In this document: positions 27,790 through 36,691 of the stretch, piece after piece
Layout of the letters: each line of letters starts with the position of its first letter
How positions within the stretch are numbered: position 1 is the stretch's first letter
NCBI RefSeq assembly: GCF_003443995.1
Contig: NZ_QWEY01000004.1
Coordinates: 248,001-312,000, forward strand
Length of the DNA: 64,000 bases
Source: Pseudotabrizicola alkalilacus
GTDB taxonomy: Bacteria > Pseudomonadota > Alphaproteobacteria > Rhodobacterales > Rhodobacteraceae
Direction: 5' to 3'
Made by a program: the position numbers and the translations under genes
Notes under the pieces: model-generated
What the model was told of the DNA's origin: nothing
What the model saw: the letters and a program-made list of their open reading frames with translations, nothing else
The model's database searches: none

Positions 27790-29232
27790 ATGACCGCGCA
27801 GGCTGAAAAGATTCGCTGCGATGCCTGCCCGGTGATGTGCTATATCGCACCGGGCCAGACCGGTGCTTGTGACCGCTATGCCAATGTCGACGGGCGCATC
27901 CTGCGCACCGATCCCGTGGTGCTGTTGTCGCGCACGGTCGAGGCGGGGGGGCGGATCGTGCCCTTCGCCGTGCGGGAGTGGGAGGGTGAGCCGTTCCCGG
28001 CCGATACCTTTATCACCGGCATCGGCTCCGGCACCACCTATCCCGATTACAAACCTGCGCCGTTTATCGTGTCCTCGACCGTGGAGGGGGCCGATATGGT
28101 CACTGTGGTAACCGAGGCAATCTTTTCCTATTGCGGAGTCAAGGTTAAGATCGACACCGACCGGCATCTGGGCGTCGAAGGGGCCATCATCCGCGCCGAA
28201 GGGGAACCGGTGGGCCATGTGAGCACGGCAGAATATGGCAGCCAGATGCTCAGCCTGGGCGGTGTGCATCACCTGACCGGCGGCAGCAAGGCCGAAGGCC
28301 GCGTGACCTGTGCCGCACTTCTGGCGCTCTGCAATGGCGCGGCGGTGGATCTGACCATCGACGGCGGTTCTGACGTGACGGTGCAGGCGGGCAAGCCGCC
28401 CATTGTCGATGGCAGGGCGGAACGGCGAATGCGGGTCGGTTGCGGCTCGGCCACCATCGGCATGTTTGCCAGCCAGTGGGTCGGGCTGGTGGACGAGGTG
28501 GTGGTGGTCGATGACCATATTACAGGGGTGGTGAGCGAGCATCAGGCGGGCAAAGTGCTGGGCTGGCAGCCGACCGGCATCCGGATCAAGGGCCATCGCT
28601 CGACACCGGGGCGCTATTTCCGGGTGTCCGAGCCGGGTCTGGGCTGGGGTGGCACCCGGCTGACGGACCCGCTGGAAATTCTGGGGCCATGGGAGGCGCG
28701 GCGCGGCGCAAGGCCGGGGCTGACGCTGCTGATGGTTTCGACCACCGGGGAAGAATTTGCCTATTATGTGCTGGATGAGGCTCTGATCCCGCAGGAACAG
28801 CCATTACCCGAGGCATTGCGGGCAACGGTTGGTCTGATCGACGAGAATTGCGAGCCCTCGCTGTGCACCGTGTTGTTCATGGGTGGGGCAGGCGGGTCGC
28901 TGCGGGCTGGCGTGACGCAAAACCCGGTGCGATTGACCCGGTCGGTGCAATCCGGGCAGACCCGGCTGACCAGCGGTGGCGCGGAGTGCTATATCTGGCC
29001 TGGCGGGGGCATCACCTTTATGGTAGATGTCACGCGCCTGCCTGCGGGGGCCTTTGGCTATGTGCCGACCCCGGCGCTGGTGGCACCGTTGGAGTTTACC
29101 CTGCCGCGTGACGCCTATCTGGCAATGGGCGGACACGAGGGCGCGATCCGGGATCTGGACCAGACCCGGGCACAAGGCGGCGAGTATCAGATGCAGGCGC
29201 AGGTGTTGCCCCACCCAAGGGCGACGCCATGA
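27790..29232 (+). CDS. 6-hydroxynicotinate reductase-like iron-sulfur protein
   Basis: A 480-residue protein similar, as I recognise it, to 6-hydroxynicotinate reductase (Hnr) of Eubacterium barkeri, which reduces 6-hydroxynicotinate to 1,4,5,6-tetrahydro-6-oxonicotinate with ferredoxin. The N-terminus has a cysteine set C10-x2-C13-x3-C17-x9-C27 that could hold a 4Fe-4S cluster; a later G/S-rich region (MRVGCGSATIGMF) has a further Cys. No Rossmann nucleotide loop is evident, consistent with an external electron donor. It follows the hydroxylase genes, as expected if the hydroxylated ring is then dearomatised. It overlaps the UPF0280 gene by ATGA. The exact substrate is not shown by the sequence. 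Confidence 0.72.
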   Translation: MTAQAEKIRCDACPVMCYIAPGQTGACDRYANVDGRILRTDPVVLLSRTVEAGGRIVPFAVREWEGEPFPADTFITGIGSGTTYPDYKPAPFIVSSTVEGADMVTVVTEAIFSYCGVKVKIDTDRHLGVEGAIIRAEGEPVGHVSTAEYGSQMLSLGGVHHLTGGSKAEGRVTCAALLALCNGAAVDLTIDGGSDVTVQAGKPPIVDGRAERRMRVGCGSATIGMFASQWVGLVDEVVVVDDHITGVVSEHQAGKVLGWQPTGIRIKGHRSTPGRYFRVSEPGLGWGGTRLTDPLEILGPWEARRGARPGLTLLMVSTTGEEFAYYVLDEALIPQEQPLPEALRATVGLIDENCEPSLCTVLFMGGAGGSLRAGVTQNPVRLTRSVQSGQTRLTSGGAECYIWPGGGITFMVDVTRLPAGAFGYVPTPALVAPLEFTLPRDAYLAMGGHEGAIRDLDQTRAQGGEYQMQAQVLPHPRATP

Positions 29233-30065
29233 GCGGCGCGGCGATTGTGCGGCTACCGGATAGGCGGCTGCATCTGCACCACGGCCCGATCGACATAATC
29301 GCACAAGCCTGGGGCGACCCGGCTGCTGTGGCAGAGGGCGAGCGGCGCGCGGCGTGCAGATTCGGCTCTGTTCTGGCGGAATTGGCGGCGGAGCTGCCTG
29401 TTTTGCGCGGCGAAGGCGGGCGGCCTATTGGTGCAATCGGGCGGGTGATGGCGCAGGCGGTTGCACCCTTTGCCCCCCGCTTCATCACGCCGATGGCAGC
29501 AGTGGCGGGGGCGGTGGCCGATGCGCTGCTTGCCGAACTGGCAGTGCCCGGCGTGACACGGGCTTATGTCAACAATGGTGGTGACATTGCGCTGCATCTG
29601 ATGCCGGAGCAAAGCCTGACCTGCGCGATTGCCGCGCGGCCCGGACTGCCAGACCGTGTGACGGTGCGGGCAGAGGATAGGGTGCGGGGGATCGCCACCT
29701 CGGGCTGGCGCGGGCGGAGCTGGTCACTGGGGATTGCGGATTCAGTCACTGTACTGGCGAAAACGGCGGCAATGGCAGATGCAGCGGCGACAATGATTGC
29801 CAATGCTGTAGACCTGCCGGATCATCCGGGGATCATGCGCCGACCGGCAGTGGACATGCAGGCCGACAGTGATCTGGGCACGCGGCGGGTGACCGTGGGG
29901 GTTGCCGGGCTGAGCGCCGATGACATTGACCGTGCCCTGCGGGCGGGTGAAAGCGCGGCGCAGGGCTTTCGGTCGCGCGGGCATATTGAAGCCGCAGCAC
30001 TTTTCCTGCACCCTGAGATGCGGATACTTGGCCCGCTGACCCTGAAGGAGCCCGCCCTTGTCTGA
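29229..30065 (+). CDS. UPF0280 family protein
   Basis: A 278-residue protein of the uncharacterised UPF0280 family. Recognisable parts are the HHGPIDIIAQAWG start, PFAPRFITPMAAVAGAVADA (residues ~78-97) and YVNNGGDIALHL. The family's fold is reported to be related to ApbE-type flavin transferases; that relation is from general knowledge, and no biochemical role is established. Overlaps with the Hnr-like gene before it and the DUF1185 gene after it indicate cotranslation, and hence a role in the same pathway. Confidence 0.85.
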   Translation: MSGAAIVRLPDRRLHLHHGPIDIIAQAWGDPAAVAEGERRAACRFGSVLAELAAELPVLRGEGGRPIGAIGRVMAQAVAPFAPRFITPMAAVAGAVADALLAELAVPGVTRAYVNNGGDIALHLMPEQSLTCAIAARPGLPDRVTVRAEDRVRGIATSGWRGRSWSLGIADSVTVLAKTAAMADAAATMIANAVDLPDHPGIMRRPAVDMQADSDLGTRRVTVGVAGLSADDIDRALRAGESAAQGFRSRGHIEAAALFLHPEMRILGPLTLKEPALV

Positions 30066-30654
30066 CGTTGCCGCACCTGAGTTTACCATCCGCAAGATCA
30101 CCATTCAGATCGAAGAAATCCTGCACGAAGGCGGCCCCCTTGCTGCGACGCCTGTGCTGCGCGGCGCGGTTTATGCCATTTGCGCCAATCCTTTTGCCGG
30201 GCGGTATGAGGAAAATCTGGGGCCCGCGACGGATGCACTGAAGCCGCTGGCGTTGTTGCTGACCGACCGACTGGTCACGGCGATGGGCGGGCGCGACGGG
30301 ATTGATGCCTATGGCAAAGGGGCCATCGTGGGCGAGGCCGGGGAAAGTGAGCATGGCGCGATCTGGCATGTCGCGGGCGGCTACGGCATGCGCGAACGGC
30401 TGGGCGAATGCCGCGCCATCGTGCCCTCGGCGATGAAAGTGGGCGGCATGGGCAGCACGCTGGATATTCCGCTGGGCCATCTGAACGCCGCTTATGTGCG
30501 GTCGCGGTTCGATGTGATCACCGTCGCCTGTGAGGATGCCCCGCGCAGCGGAGAGGTGCTGTTCGCCCTTGCCATGGCGCGCGGCGGACGGGTTCACAGC
30601 CGGTCCGGCGGGCTGGAGATGGATCAGGTCAAAGGCGAGGACGGCTTGAGATGA
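30058..30654 (+). CDS. DUF1185 'amino acid synthesis' family protein
   Basis: A 198-residue protein of the DUF1185/amino-acid-synthesis family (a label without proven activity). Typical segments are IRKITIQIEEILHEGG, a YGKGAIVGEAGESEHGAIWH region and PSAMKVGGMGSTLDIPLGH. The start is a TTG at 30058, set by a perfect AAGGAG seven bases upstream; it overlaps the UPF0280 gene by 8 bases. Its position in a ring-degrading operon suggests a hydrolase- or isomerase-like step, but nothing in the sequence fixes the reaction. Confidence 0.85.
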   Translation: MSDVAAPEFTIRKITIQIEEILHEGGPLAATPVLRGAVYAICANPFAGRYEENLGPATDALKPLALLLTDRLVTAMGGRDGIDAYGKGAIVGEAGESEHGAIWHVAGGYGMRERLGECRAIVPSAMKVGGMGSTLDIPLGHLNAAYVRSRFDVITVACEDAPRSGEVLFALAMARGGRVHSRSGGLEMDQVKGEDGLR

Positions 30655-31997
30655 GGGCGCTTGCGGGGGCCCTTACGCTCCTGCCCGGCGCGGCATTTGC
30701 CTGCGCTTTGCCGCCTTCGGTGATCCTGACGCTGCCAACCGGGCATTACATCGCCGGGGCGGCGGTGACCGTGGCCTTGACAGCGCTCATGGGTGCGATG
30801 GCGCGCAGCCTGCCGCGACTGGAGGCGGTGCAGGTGCTGGAACGGCGGATCTGGGTGCCGGTTTCGGTCTCGTCCTACCTGTCGTTTCTGTGCTTTCTGG
30901 GTTTGGTGCTGGTCGGGTTGTTCGGCGCTCGTGACCCGATGCACAACCTGATGACACTGGTGTTCTGGACCGGCGTGTGGATTGCGGTGCCGCTGGGGTC
31001 GATGCTGCTGGGCAATCTGTGGCGCTCGATCAACCCGTGGACAGCCCCGGTGCGTATCACTCGCACACTGCTGGGCCGGACCGGGTCGGTCGGTCTGTCA
31101 CGGCTGGGGCATTGGCCTGCGGTGATGTTTTACGCCGGGTTTGTCTGGTTTCAACTGGTGTCGATGTCGCCCGACGATCCGGCGGTTCTGGCCACGGCGG
31201 CGCTGATCTATTGGCTGGCCATTTTTTCGCTGGCCGTGGCCGAAGGCGAAGACTGGTTACAGCGGGGTGAGTTTCTGACCGTGCTGATGGGCTATCTGGC
31301 AAAGGTTGCGCCGGTCTGGCTGGAACTGGAAGGCGGTCGTGCCCGGCTGATGCGCGGCTGGCCGGGGGCGCAGGTGGTGCGTATGGCCCCGCTTTCCGTC
31401 TCTGCGATGGCGTTTATCACGCTGGCGCTGTCCGCGCTCACCTTTGACGGGCTGATGGAGACGTTCTGGTGGCACGCTCTGATCGGGGAAAACCCGCTGG
31501 AACCGACCGGCCGGTCAGCGGTGATGGGGGTCAATTCGCTGGGCTTGCTGGCGGTATGGGCGCTGACGATTGTGGCGCTTTGGGTGGTGATCCGGATGGG
31601 CCGGGCGATTGGCGGCGCGCGCTTTGCGACAGGGCCGGTGATGCTGTCCTTTCTGGCCATAGCGGCCGGCTATCATGCGGCGCATTATCTGGTGACCTTG
31701 CTGACTGCGGGGCAATACACGCTGGCCGCGCTGAATGACCCATGGTTTCGCGGTGATGCTTATCTGGGCCTGCCGCCGTTTTATGTGTCATTTGGCTTTC
31801 TGACCGATCAGACCATCATGCCGATGATTTATGCCGCGCAATTTGCCGCCATTCTGGGCGCGCATCTGCTGGCGGTGCTGCTGTCGCTGCGTCTGGTGGG
31901 GGATATGCGGGCAATGGCGCATCTGCCGATGACCGTGCTGATGGTGGGATATACGGTATTGGGCCTGTGGTTGCTGTCAACCGCCCGGACCGGCTGA
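30651..31997 (+). CDS. polytopic membrane protein of unknown function
   Basis: A 448-residue integral membrane protein I cannot assign to a family with confidence. About ten hydrophobic helices are visible, for example near residues 30-48, 75-95, 100-122, 150-168, 180-200, 245-270, 288-312, 325-350, 385-410 and 420-440. The N-terminus looks like a signal sequence (LAGALTLLPGAAFACALPPS). Conserved-looking polar spots are GNLWRSINPWTAP and several His residues (HALIGE, YHAAHYL) that could bind metal or haem. It starts in an ATGA overlap with DUF1185, so it belongs to the operon. It could be a transporter or a membrane electron-transfer component for the Hnr-like reductase. Confidence 0.8.
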   Translation: MRALAGALTLLPGAAFACALPPSVILTLPTGHYIAGAAVTVALTALMGAMARSLPRLEAVQVLERRIWVPVSVSSYLSFLCFLGLVLVGLFGARDPMHNLMTLVFWTGVWIAVPLGSMLLGNLWRSINPWTAPVRITRTLLGRTGSVGLSRLGHWPAVMFYAGFVWFQLVSMSPDDPAVLATAALIYWLAIFSLAVAEGEDWLQRGEFLTVLMGYLAKVAPVWLELEGGRARLMRGWPGAQVVRMAPLSVSAMAFITLALSALTFDGLMETFWWHALIGENPLEPTGRSAVMGVNSLGLLAVWALTIVALWVVIRMGRAIGGARFATGPVMLSFLAIAAGYHAAHYLVTLLTAGQYTLAALNDPWFRGDAYLGLPPFYVSFGFLTDQTIMPMIYAAQFAAILGAHLLAVLLSLRLVGDMRAMAHLPMTVLMVGYTVLGLWLLSTARTG

Positions 31998-32082
31998 GAA
32001 AATCATTTACAAACCTGCCTTGCAGGGGAGAATGTGACGCAAAGGCAACCTGGCATGACGCCCGGCACAGAGGAGAGATTTG

Positions 32083-33363
32083 ATGGCACAGGATCTGATC
32101 GGGCTGACCCCCTCGCGGCGCGCGCTGTTGAAGGGTGCAGGTGCCGGGCTGCTGACGGCAGGGTTTGTCGCCCCCGTTTGGGCGCAGGCAGCACCTGTCA
32201 AGCTGGGGTTCCAGCTGCACCGGACTGGCATCGGTGCAGCCTATGGCCGCTGGTATGAGCGGACGGCGCAAGCCGCGCTGAAGGTGGTGAATGAGGCTGG
32301 CGGCATCAACGGCCGCCCGGTCGAGATCGTGTTCGAAGATGACGGCACCGATCCCAAGCGTGGCGCCGAGGTGGTGGAAAAGCTGACCAGCCAGCACAAG
32401 TGCGACCTGATCTTCGGGCCGTTGTTTTCCCATGTCGTCATCGGCTCCGCCCCCCGCGCGGGTGAGTTGAAAGTGCCCTATCTGGTCTGTTCCGAAGGGT
32501 TCCACGTGGCGGGCGGCATGCTGAACCGCTGGTCCATGCAGCCGGGCATCACCGATGTACGGGCGCAGGTGAGCTCGATGGCACCGTGGGTTCTGGCCAA
32601 TCTGGGCAAAAAGGTCACCATGGTGTTCCCCGACTACGCCTTTGGTCACGACCACCGCGATTACTTTACCGCAGCGGTCGAGGCGGGCGGCGGGCAGGTG
32701 GTGGCCCAGATCGCGGTGCCGCCTACTGAGACCAGCTTTACCCGCTATCTGCCGCAGATCCCCAATGACACCGAAGTGCTGTATCACGTGATGGTCGGTC
32801 CGGCGGTTCTGACCTTTGTGAAAGAACTGGGGGAGTTCTACGGCACCGGGGCCAAGCCAGAGATCTTTGGCTTCATCGACTCGCTGGAGGCGGTCGATAT
32901 GGCCTCGCCGGGGCTGGAGTTCCTGGAGGGCAGCCATTTCTGGGAAGGGCACTGCCGCGTGAAGCAGGCCGATGCGTCAGAGCATGAGATCGCCTATCGC
33001 GCGGCGGTCGGTGTCGATGACAATGGCGCATCGGTGTCGGATGCCAAGGATGTGTCGACCTATGCCCATATGTTCTCTGTCTGGGAGACGCTGCATATCA
33101 TCAAGGCCGGGATGGAGGCGTCTGGCTATCAGGGCATCGCTGACCGGCAGAAATTCGTCGAAGCGGTTGAGGCGATGACCGAGATGCCGGAAAGTCTGGC
33201 GCATGTGCAGGGGAACAAGGTGTTCAATGGCAAGACCCATCAAGTCTTTGGCCACCAGTTCATCAGCAAGGTCGAAGGCGGCAAACTGATCAAGGTACAC
33301 ACGACCAGCATCGAAGAGAGCCTGTATCCCGACGCGGTGGATTACACGACGCAGAGCTTCTGA
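32083..33363 (+). CDS. ABC transporter substrate-binding protein (branched-chain amino acid type)
   Basis: A 426-residue periplasmic type I binding protein (Leu/Ile/Val-BP fold) with a twin-arginine-like signal (SRRALLKGAGAGLLTAG, cleavage near VWAQA). The mature protein begins with VKLGFQLHRTGIGAAYG and has GGINGRPVEIVFEDD, the usual early signature. AGGAGAG precedes the ATG at 32083. It is the receptor of the importer encoded by the next four genes; the ligand is presumably the compound degraded by this cluster rather than necessarily an amino acid. Confidence 0.9.
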   Translation: MAQDLIGLTPSRRALLKGAGAGLLTAGFVAPVWAQAAPVKLGFQLHRTGIGAAYGRWYERTAQAALKVVNEAGGINGRPVEIVFEDDGTDPKRGAEVVEKLTSQHKCDLIFGPLFSHVVIGSAPRAGELKVPYLVCSEGFHVAGGMLNRWSMQPGITDVRAQVSSMAPWVLANLGKKVTMVFPDYAFGHDHRDYFTAAVEAGGGQVVAQIAVPPTETSFTRYLPQIPNDTEVLYHVMVGPAVLTFVKELGEFYGTGAKPEIFGFIDSLEAVDMASPGLEFLEGSHFWEGHCRVKQADASEHEIAYRAAVGVDDNGASVSDAKDVSTYAHMFSVWETLHIIKAGMEASGYQGIADRQKFVEAVEAMTEMPESLAHVQGNKVFNGKTHQVFGHQFISKVEGGKLIKVHTTSIEESLYPDAVDYTTQSF

Positions 33364-33430
33364 GTGCGCTCATTGCCTGACATCGCAGACCTGAGAGCGG
33401 AGATGGACCGCACGCGGCCCCCCACCCGGA

Positions 33431-33453
33431 CCCTTCCCCACAAGGGGGGAGGG
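33431..33453. repeat. GC-rich intergenic hairpin between binding-protein and permease genes
   Basis: CCCTTCCCC and GGGGGAGGG form a nine-position stem with one G-U pair around a short ACAAG loop. It lies in the 119-base gap after the binding-protein gene, a place where such stems commonly protect the upstream message and lower expression of the permease genes. It looks like a dispersed intergenic element of a second type, different from those at 27.7 and 46.5 kb. Confidence 0.5.
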
Positions 33454-33482
33454 AAACAGCTTGCACCCGTCGGTGGCGGGGC

Positions 33483-34361
33483 GTGAGTTTCGGGCCGTTT
33501 CTGCTTCTGGCCGTGCTGGAGGGCACCGTGATGGCGGCGGTGCTGGCGCTGACCGCCGTGGGGCTGTCGCTGGTATTCGGCGTGATGCGCGTGGTCAACG
33601 TGGCGCATGGCGAATTTTACATGCTCGGTGCCGTTCTGGCGTGGTTCATCACCTATTACCTGCCGTTTCCGCCCGCCCTCGCCTGGCTTGCGGCGCTGAT
33701 CATCGCGCCCCTGATCGTCGCGATGATTGCGGCGCTGGCAGACACTCTGGTTCTGAAGCGGCTGAACTATGACCCAGAGGCCACCATCGTTGCAACCATC
33801 GGGTTGCTTTACATGCTGCAACAGGCGGCGCTGACGTTTTACGGCTCCGATGCCCGCCCGGTCGTCGCGCCGTTTCAGTGGCGCATCCAGCTGCCGTGGT
33901 TCGGTTATTCCGGCTACAAGCTGTTTGTCGTGCTGGCCGCGGTGGTCATCCTGGCGGCAGTCTGGCTGTTCATGACCCGGACCAAGGTCGGGCTGGTGAT
34001 GCGCGCGACCCAAGTGGACCGCGATACGGCGCAAGCCTTTGGCATCAACGTGGACAGGGTCTATGCCGGCACTTTTGCGCTTGGCGGCGCGTTGGCGGCG
34101 GCGGCGGCGGTGCTGATCGTGCCGATCCAGCAGGCGCATTACTTGATGGGACATGACCCGCTGTTGCTGTCGTTTATCGTGGTGATCATCGGCGGGTTGG
34201 GCTCGATCCGCGGAACGCTGGTGGCTGCCTTGGTGATCGGCCTGTCGGACGGGGTGATCAGCATGTTCTTTTCCCCCACGCTGGCCAAGATCATCGCAAC
34301 GTTGCTGGTGGCCTTGGTGCTGGTGTTCCGCCCGCAAGGCCTGTTCGGGGCGCGGGCATGA
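33483..34361 (+). CDS. branched-chain-type ABC transporter permease (LivH-like)
   Basis: A 292-residue inner-membrane permease with about eight hydrophobic helices. The LivH-type features GLSLVFGVMRVVNVAHGEFYMLG near the N-terminus and GGLGSIRGTLVAA near the C-terminus are clear. The start is a GTG at 33483. It overlaps the LivM-like gene by ATGA. Confidence 0.9.
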   Translation: MSFGPFLLLAVLEGTVMAAVLALTAVGLSLVFGVMRVVNVAHGEFYMLGAVLAWFITYYLPFPPALAWLAALIIAPLIVAMIAALADTLVLKRLNYDPEATIVATIGLLYMLQQAALTFYGSDARPVVAPFQWRIQLPWFGYSGYKLFVVLAAVVILAAVWLFMTRTKVGLVMRATQVDRDTAQAFGINVDRVYAGTFALGGALAAAAAVLIVPIQQAHYLMGHDPLLLSFIVVIIGGLGSIRGTLVAALVIGLSDGVISMFFSPTLAKIIATLLVALVLVFRPQGLFGARA

Positions 34362-35302
34362 CCGATCGCGCAAAGGTCTGGGGCGTGCATCTTCTGGTTC
34401 TGGCCGCGCTGTTCGCAGCCCAGTTTCTGCTGCCGTCCTATCACGTGACCAATCTGGCGCGGATCATGGTGCTGGCGGTGTTCGCCATGGGCTACAACAT
34501 TGCCTTTGGCTACACCGGCCTTTTGTCACTGGGCCACGCGCTGTTTTTTGCGGCAGGCATGTATGGCATGGGTCTGCCGGTCTGGCATCTGGAGTGGCTA
34601 TCGCTGCCCGCCCTGATCGCCGGTCTGCTGGCGGGCGGGGCCATGGCGGGCGTGGTCGGGCTGCTGGCTTTGCGTACGGCGGGGGTCAGCTTCATGATTG
34701 TGACGCTGATGTTTGCGCAAGCTGGCTATCTGACCCTGCTGTATCTGAACAGCTGGACCGGCGGAGACGAAGGGTTTGTCGTCGCGCGCAGCGGGCGTGT
34801 GCTGCTTGGCTTTGATCTGGCCACCGATACGCCGCGGTTTATGGCGGCCTTTGTGTTGTTTGCGGCAGGTTTGCTGCTGTGCCTGTGGCTGGTGCGGTCG
34901 CCCTTTGGCCGGGTGATGGTCGCGATGCGCGAGAATGAAGAGCGCAGCCGGATGCTCGGTTATGACCCGTTCCGGGTCAAGCTGACGGCGCTGATCCTGT
35001 CGGGGCTTTATGCCGGGGCAGCGGGGGCGGCCTATGGGATGCTGTTTGGCTATGTCGGGGCCACATTCGCCACCATCCAGTATTCAATCCTGCCGATGCT
35101 TTATGTGCTCTTGGGCGGGGCGGGCACGGTTCTGGGGCCGTTCCTCGGGGCGCTGTTGATGTTCTATCTGATCGACATCACCAGCGGCTACACAGATGCC
35201 TATCTGTTTGTTGTCGGGGCGGCGCTGGTGGGGCTGGTTCTGTTCGCACCCAAGGGTATCCTGGGCACATTACGAGAAAGGGCCCTGCGATGGCTGCCGT
35301 GA
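34358..35302 (+). CDS. branched-chain-type ABC transporter permease (LivM-like)
   Basis: A 314-residue permease with some nine hydrophobic helices. LivM-type motifs are FAMGYNIAFGYTGLLSLGHA (residues ~46-65) and LLGGAGTVLGPFLGA near the C-terminus. It pairs with the preceding LivH-like protein to form the membrane channel, and overlaps the ATPase gene by 13 bases. Confidence 0.9.
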   Translation: MTDRAKVWGVHLLVLAALFAAQFLLPSYHVTNLARIMVLAVFAMGYNIAFGYTGLLSLGHALFFAAGMYGMGLPVWHLEWLSLPALIAGLLAGGAMAGVVGLLALRTAGVSFMIVTLMFAQAGYLTLLYLNSWTGGDEGFVVARSGRVLLGFDLATDTPRFMAAFVLFAAGLLLCLWLVRSPFGRVMVAMRENEERSRMLGYDPFRVKLTALILSGLYAGAAGAAYGMLFGYVGATFATIQYSILPMLYVLLGGAGTVLGPFLGALLMFYLIDITSGYTDAYLFVVGAALVGLVLFAPKGILGTLRERALRWLP

Positions 35303-36009
35303 TCGAGGCCAAGGGTCTGACCCGGCATTTCGGCGGGCTGCGCGCGGTGGATGGCGTGGATTTCAGTCTCGAACACGGCGAAATTCACGGCTTGATCGGT
35401 CCGAATGGCGCGGGCAAGACCACCTTTGTCAGCTTGCTGTCGGGCCGGATTCCTGTGCAATCGGGGGTGATTACCCTGAACGGTGAGGACATCACTCATC
35501 TTCCGGCGCATCTGCGGGTGCGCAAAGGCGTGGCCTATACGTTTCAGATCACCTCGGTCTATCCGCGCCTGTCGGTGTTCGACAATGTGGCACTGGCCGC
35601 GCAAAGCCGGGGCGCGGCGGATGTGCCCGCCGAGGTGGCGCGGGCACTTGCACAGGTCGGGTTGACCGGGCTGGACCTGTCCATTGCGGGCACGCTGTCT
35701 TATGGCCATCAACGCCTGCTGGAGGTGGCAATGGGGCTGGCGTTGCGGCCTTCGGTGCTGATCCTGGATGAGCCGACCCAAGGTCTGGCCTCGGGCGAGA
35801 TTGACGGTTTCAAAGCGTTGATCCGGTCATTGGTGCCACAGACGACGATCCTGCTGATCGAGCACAATATGGATGTGGTGATGGATCTTGCCGACCGGAT
35901 CACTGTGCTGAACTTCGGTCAGGTTTTGGCCGTGGGCACCCCCGACGAAATCCGCCGGAACAGAGCCGTTCAAGATGCGTATCTGGGGGGTGATCATGCT
36001 GCGGGTTGA
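35290..36009 (+). CDS. branched-chain-type ABC transporter ATPase (LivG-like)
   Basis: A 239-residue nucleotide-binding subunit: Walker A GPNGAGKTT, Q-loop in TFQITSVYP, signature-like LSYGHQRLLEVAMGL (LSYGH instead of LSGGQ, as is common in LivG proteins), Walker B VLILDEPTQGL, switch His in IEHNMD. It overlaps both the LivM-like and LivF-like genes, so all four transporter genes are translated as a unit. Confidence 0.92.
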   Translation: MAAVIEAKGLTRHFGGLRAVDGVDFSLEHGEIHGLIGPNGAGKTTFVSLLSGRIPVQSGVITLNGEDITHLPAHLRVRKGVAYTFQITSVYPRLSVFDNVALAAQSRGAADVPAEVARALAQVGLTGLDLSIAGTLSYGHQRLLEVAMGLALRPSVLILDEPTQGLASGEIDGFKALIRSLVPQTTILLIEHNMDVVMDLADRITVLNFGQVLAVGTPDEIRRNRAVQDAYLGGDHAAG

Positions 36010-36691
36010 GGGGATCACGGCAGGCTATGGCCCCGTCACCATCCTGCGCGATCTGTCGTTTGAGGCAAGGGCCGGGCAGGTGACCTGCATCATGGGCCGC
36101 AACGGAGCCGGGAAATCAACGCTGATGAAAGCGATCATGGGTCTGGTGCCGGTGCAATCCGGTCAGATCACGCTGGCAGGCGTGCCGGTCCATCAGTTGC
36201 CCGCGCATAAGGTGCCACAACAAGGCATCGCCTATGTGCCGCAAGGTCGCCGGCTGTTCGGGCCGCTGACTGTGGCCGAGAACATCGAGATCGGCTTGTT
36301 GGCCCGCAAAAAGGGTCTGCGCACGCGGAATTTTGTTCTGGATCTGTTTCCACGCCTGCGGGAACGGCTGGATCAGGTGGCCAGCACCCTCTCGGGAGGG
36401 GAGCAGCAAATGCTGGCCATCGCGCGGGCGCTGTGTCTGGAACCTTCGGTCTTGCTGCTGGATGAACCGAGCGAGGGCTTGCAGCCCTCGATGATCGCGC
36501 TGATCCGCGATACGGTGCTGCAGTTGCGTGAAACCGGGCTGACGACGGTGCTGGTAGAGCAGCGTGTGGATACGGTTCTGCGCATGGCGGATCGTGTGGC
36601 CTTCATGGCGCATGGCCGGGTTGAGGCTGAGGTGTCACGCAAAGAACTGACGGCAGAATCGACCCTGTTCCAGCAGTTTGTGGGGGTATGA
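35996..36691 (+). CDS. branched-chain-type ABC transporter ATPase (LivF-like)
   Basis: A 231-residue nucleotide-binding subunit: Walker A GRNGAGKST, LivF-typical GIAYVPQGRRLFGPLTV, signature LSGGEQQMLAIARAL, Walker B VLLLDEPSEGL. The ATG at 35996 gives the canonical LRVEGITAGYG start; an upstream in-frame ATG at 35975 adds seven residues. It overlaps the hydantoinase A gene by ATGA, tying transport to catabolism. Confidence 0.92.
   Translation: MLRVEGITAGYGPVTILRDLSFEARAGQVTCIMGRNGAGKSTLMKAIMGLVPVQSGQITLAGVPVHQLPAHKVPQQGIAYVPQGRRLFGPLTVAENIEIGLLARKKGLRTRNFVLDLFPRLRERLDQVASTLSGGEQQMLAIARALCLEPSVLLLDEPSEGLQPSMIALIRDTVLQLRETGLTTVLVEQRVDTVLRMADRVAFMAHGRVEAEVSRKELTAESTLFQQFVGV

Noticed and set aside
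32083-36691. True branched-chain amino acid (Leu/Ile/Val) importer
   Set aside because: The family is right, but overlap with hydantoinase genes and the position inside a ring-degrading operon make a heterocycle or related ligand more likely; no liv gene symbols are given.
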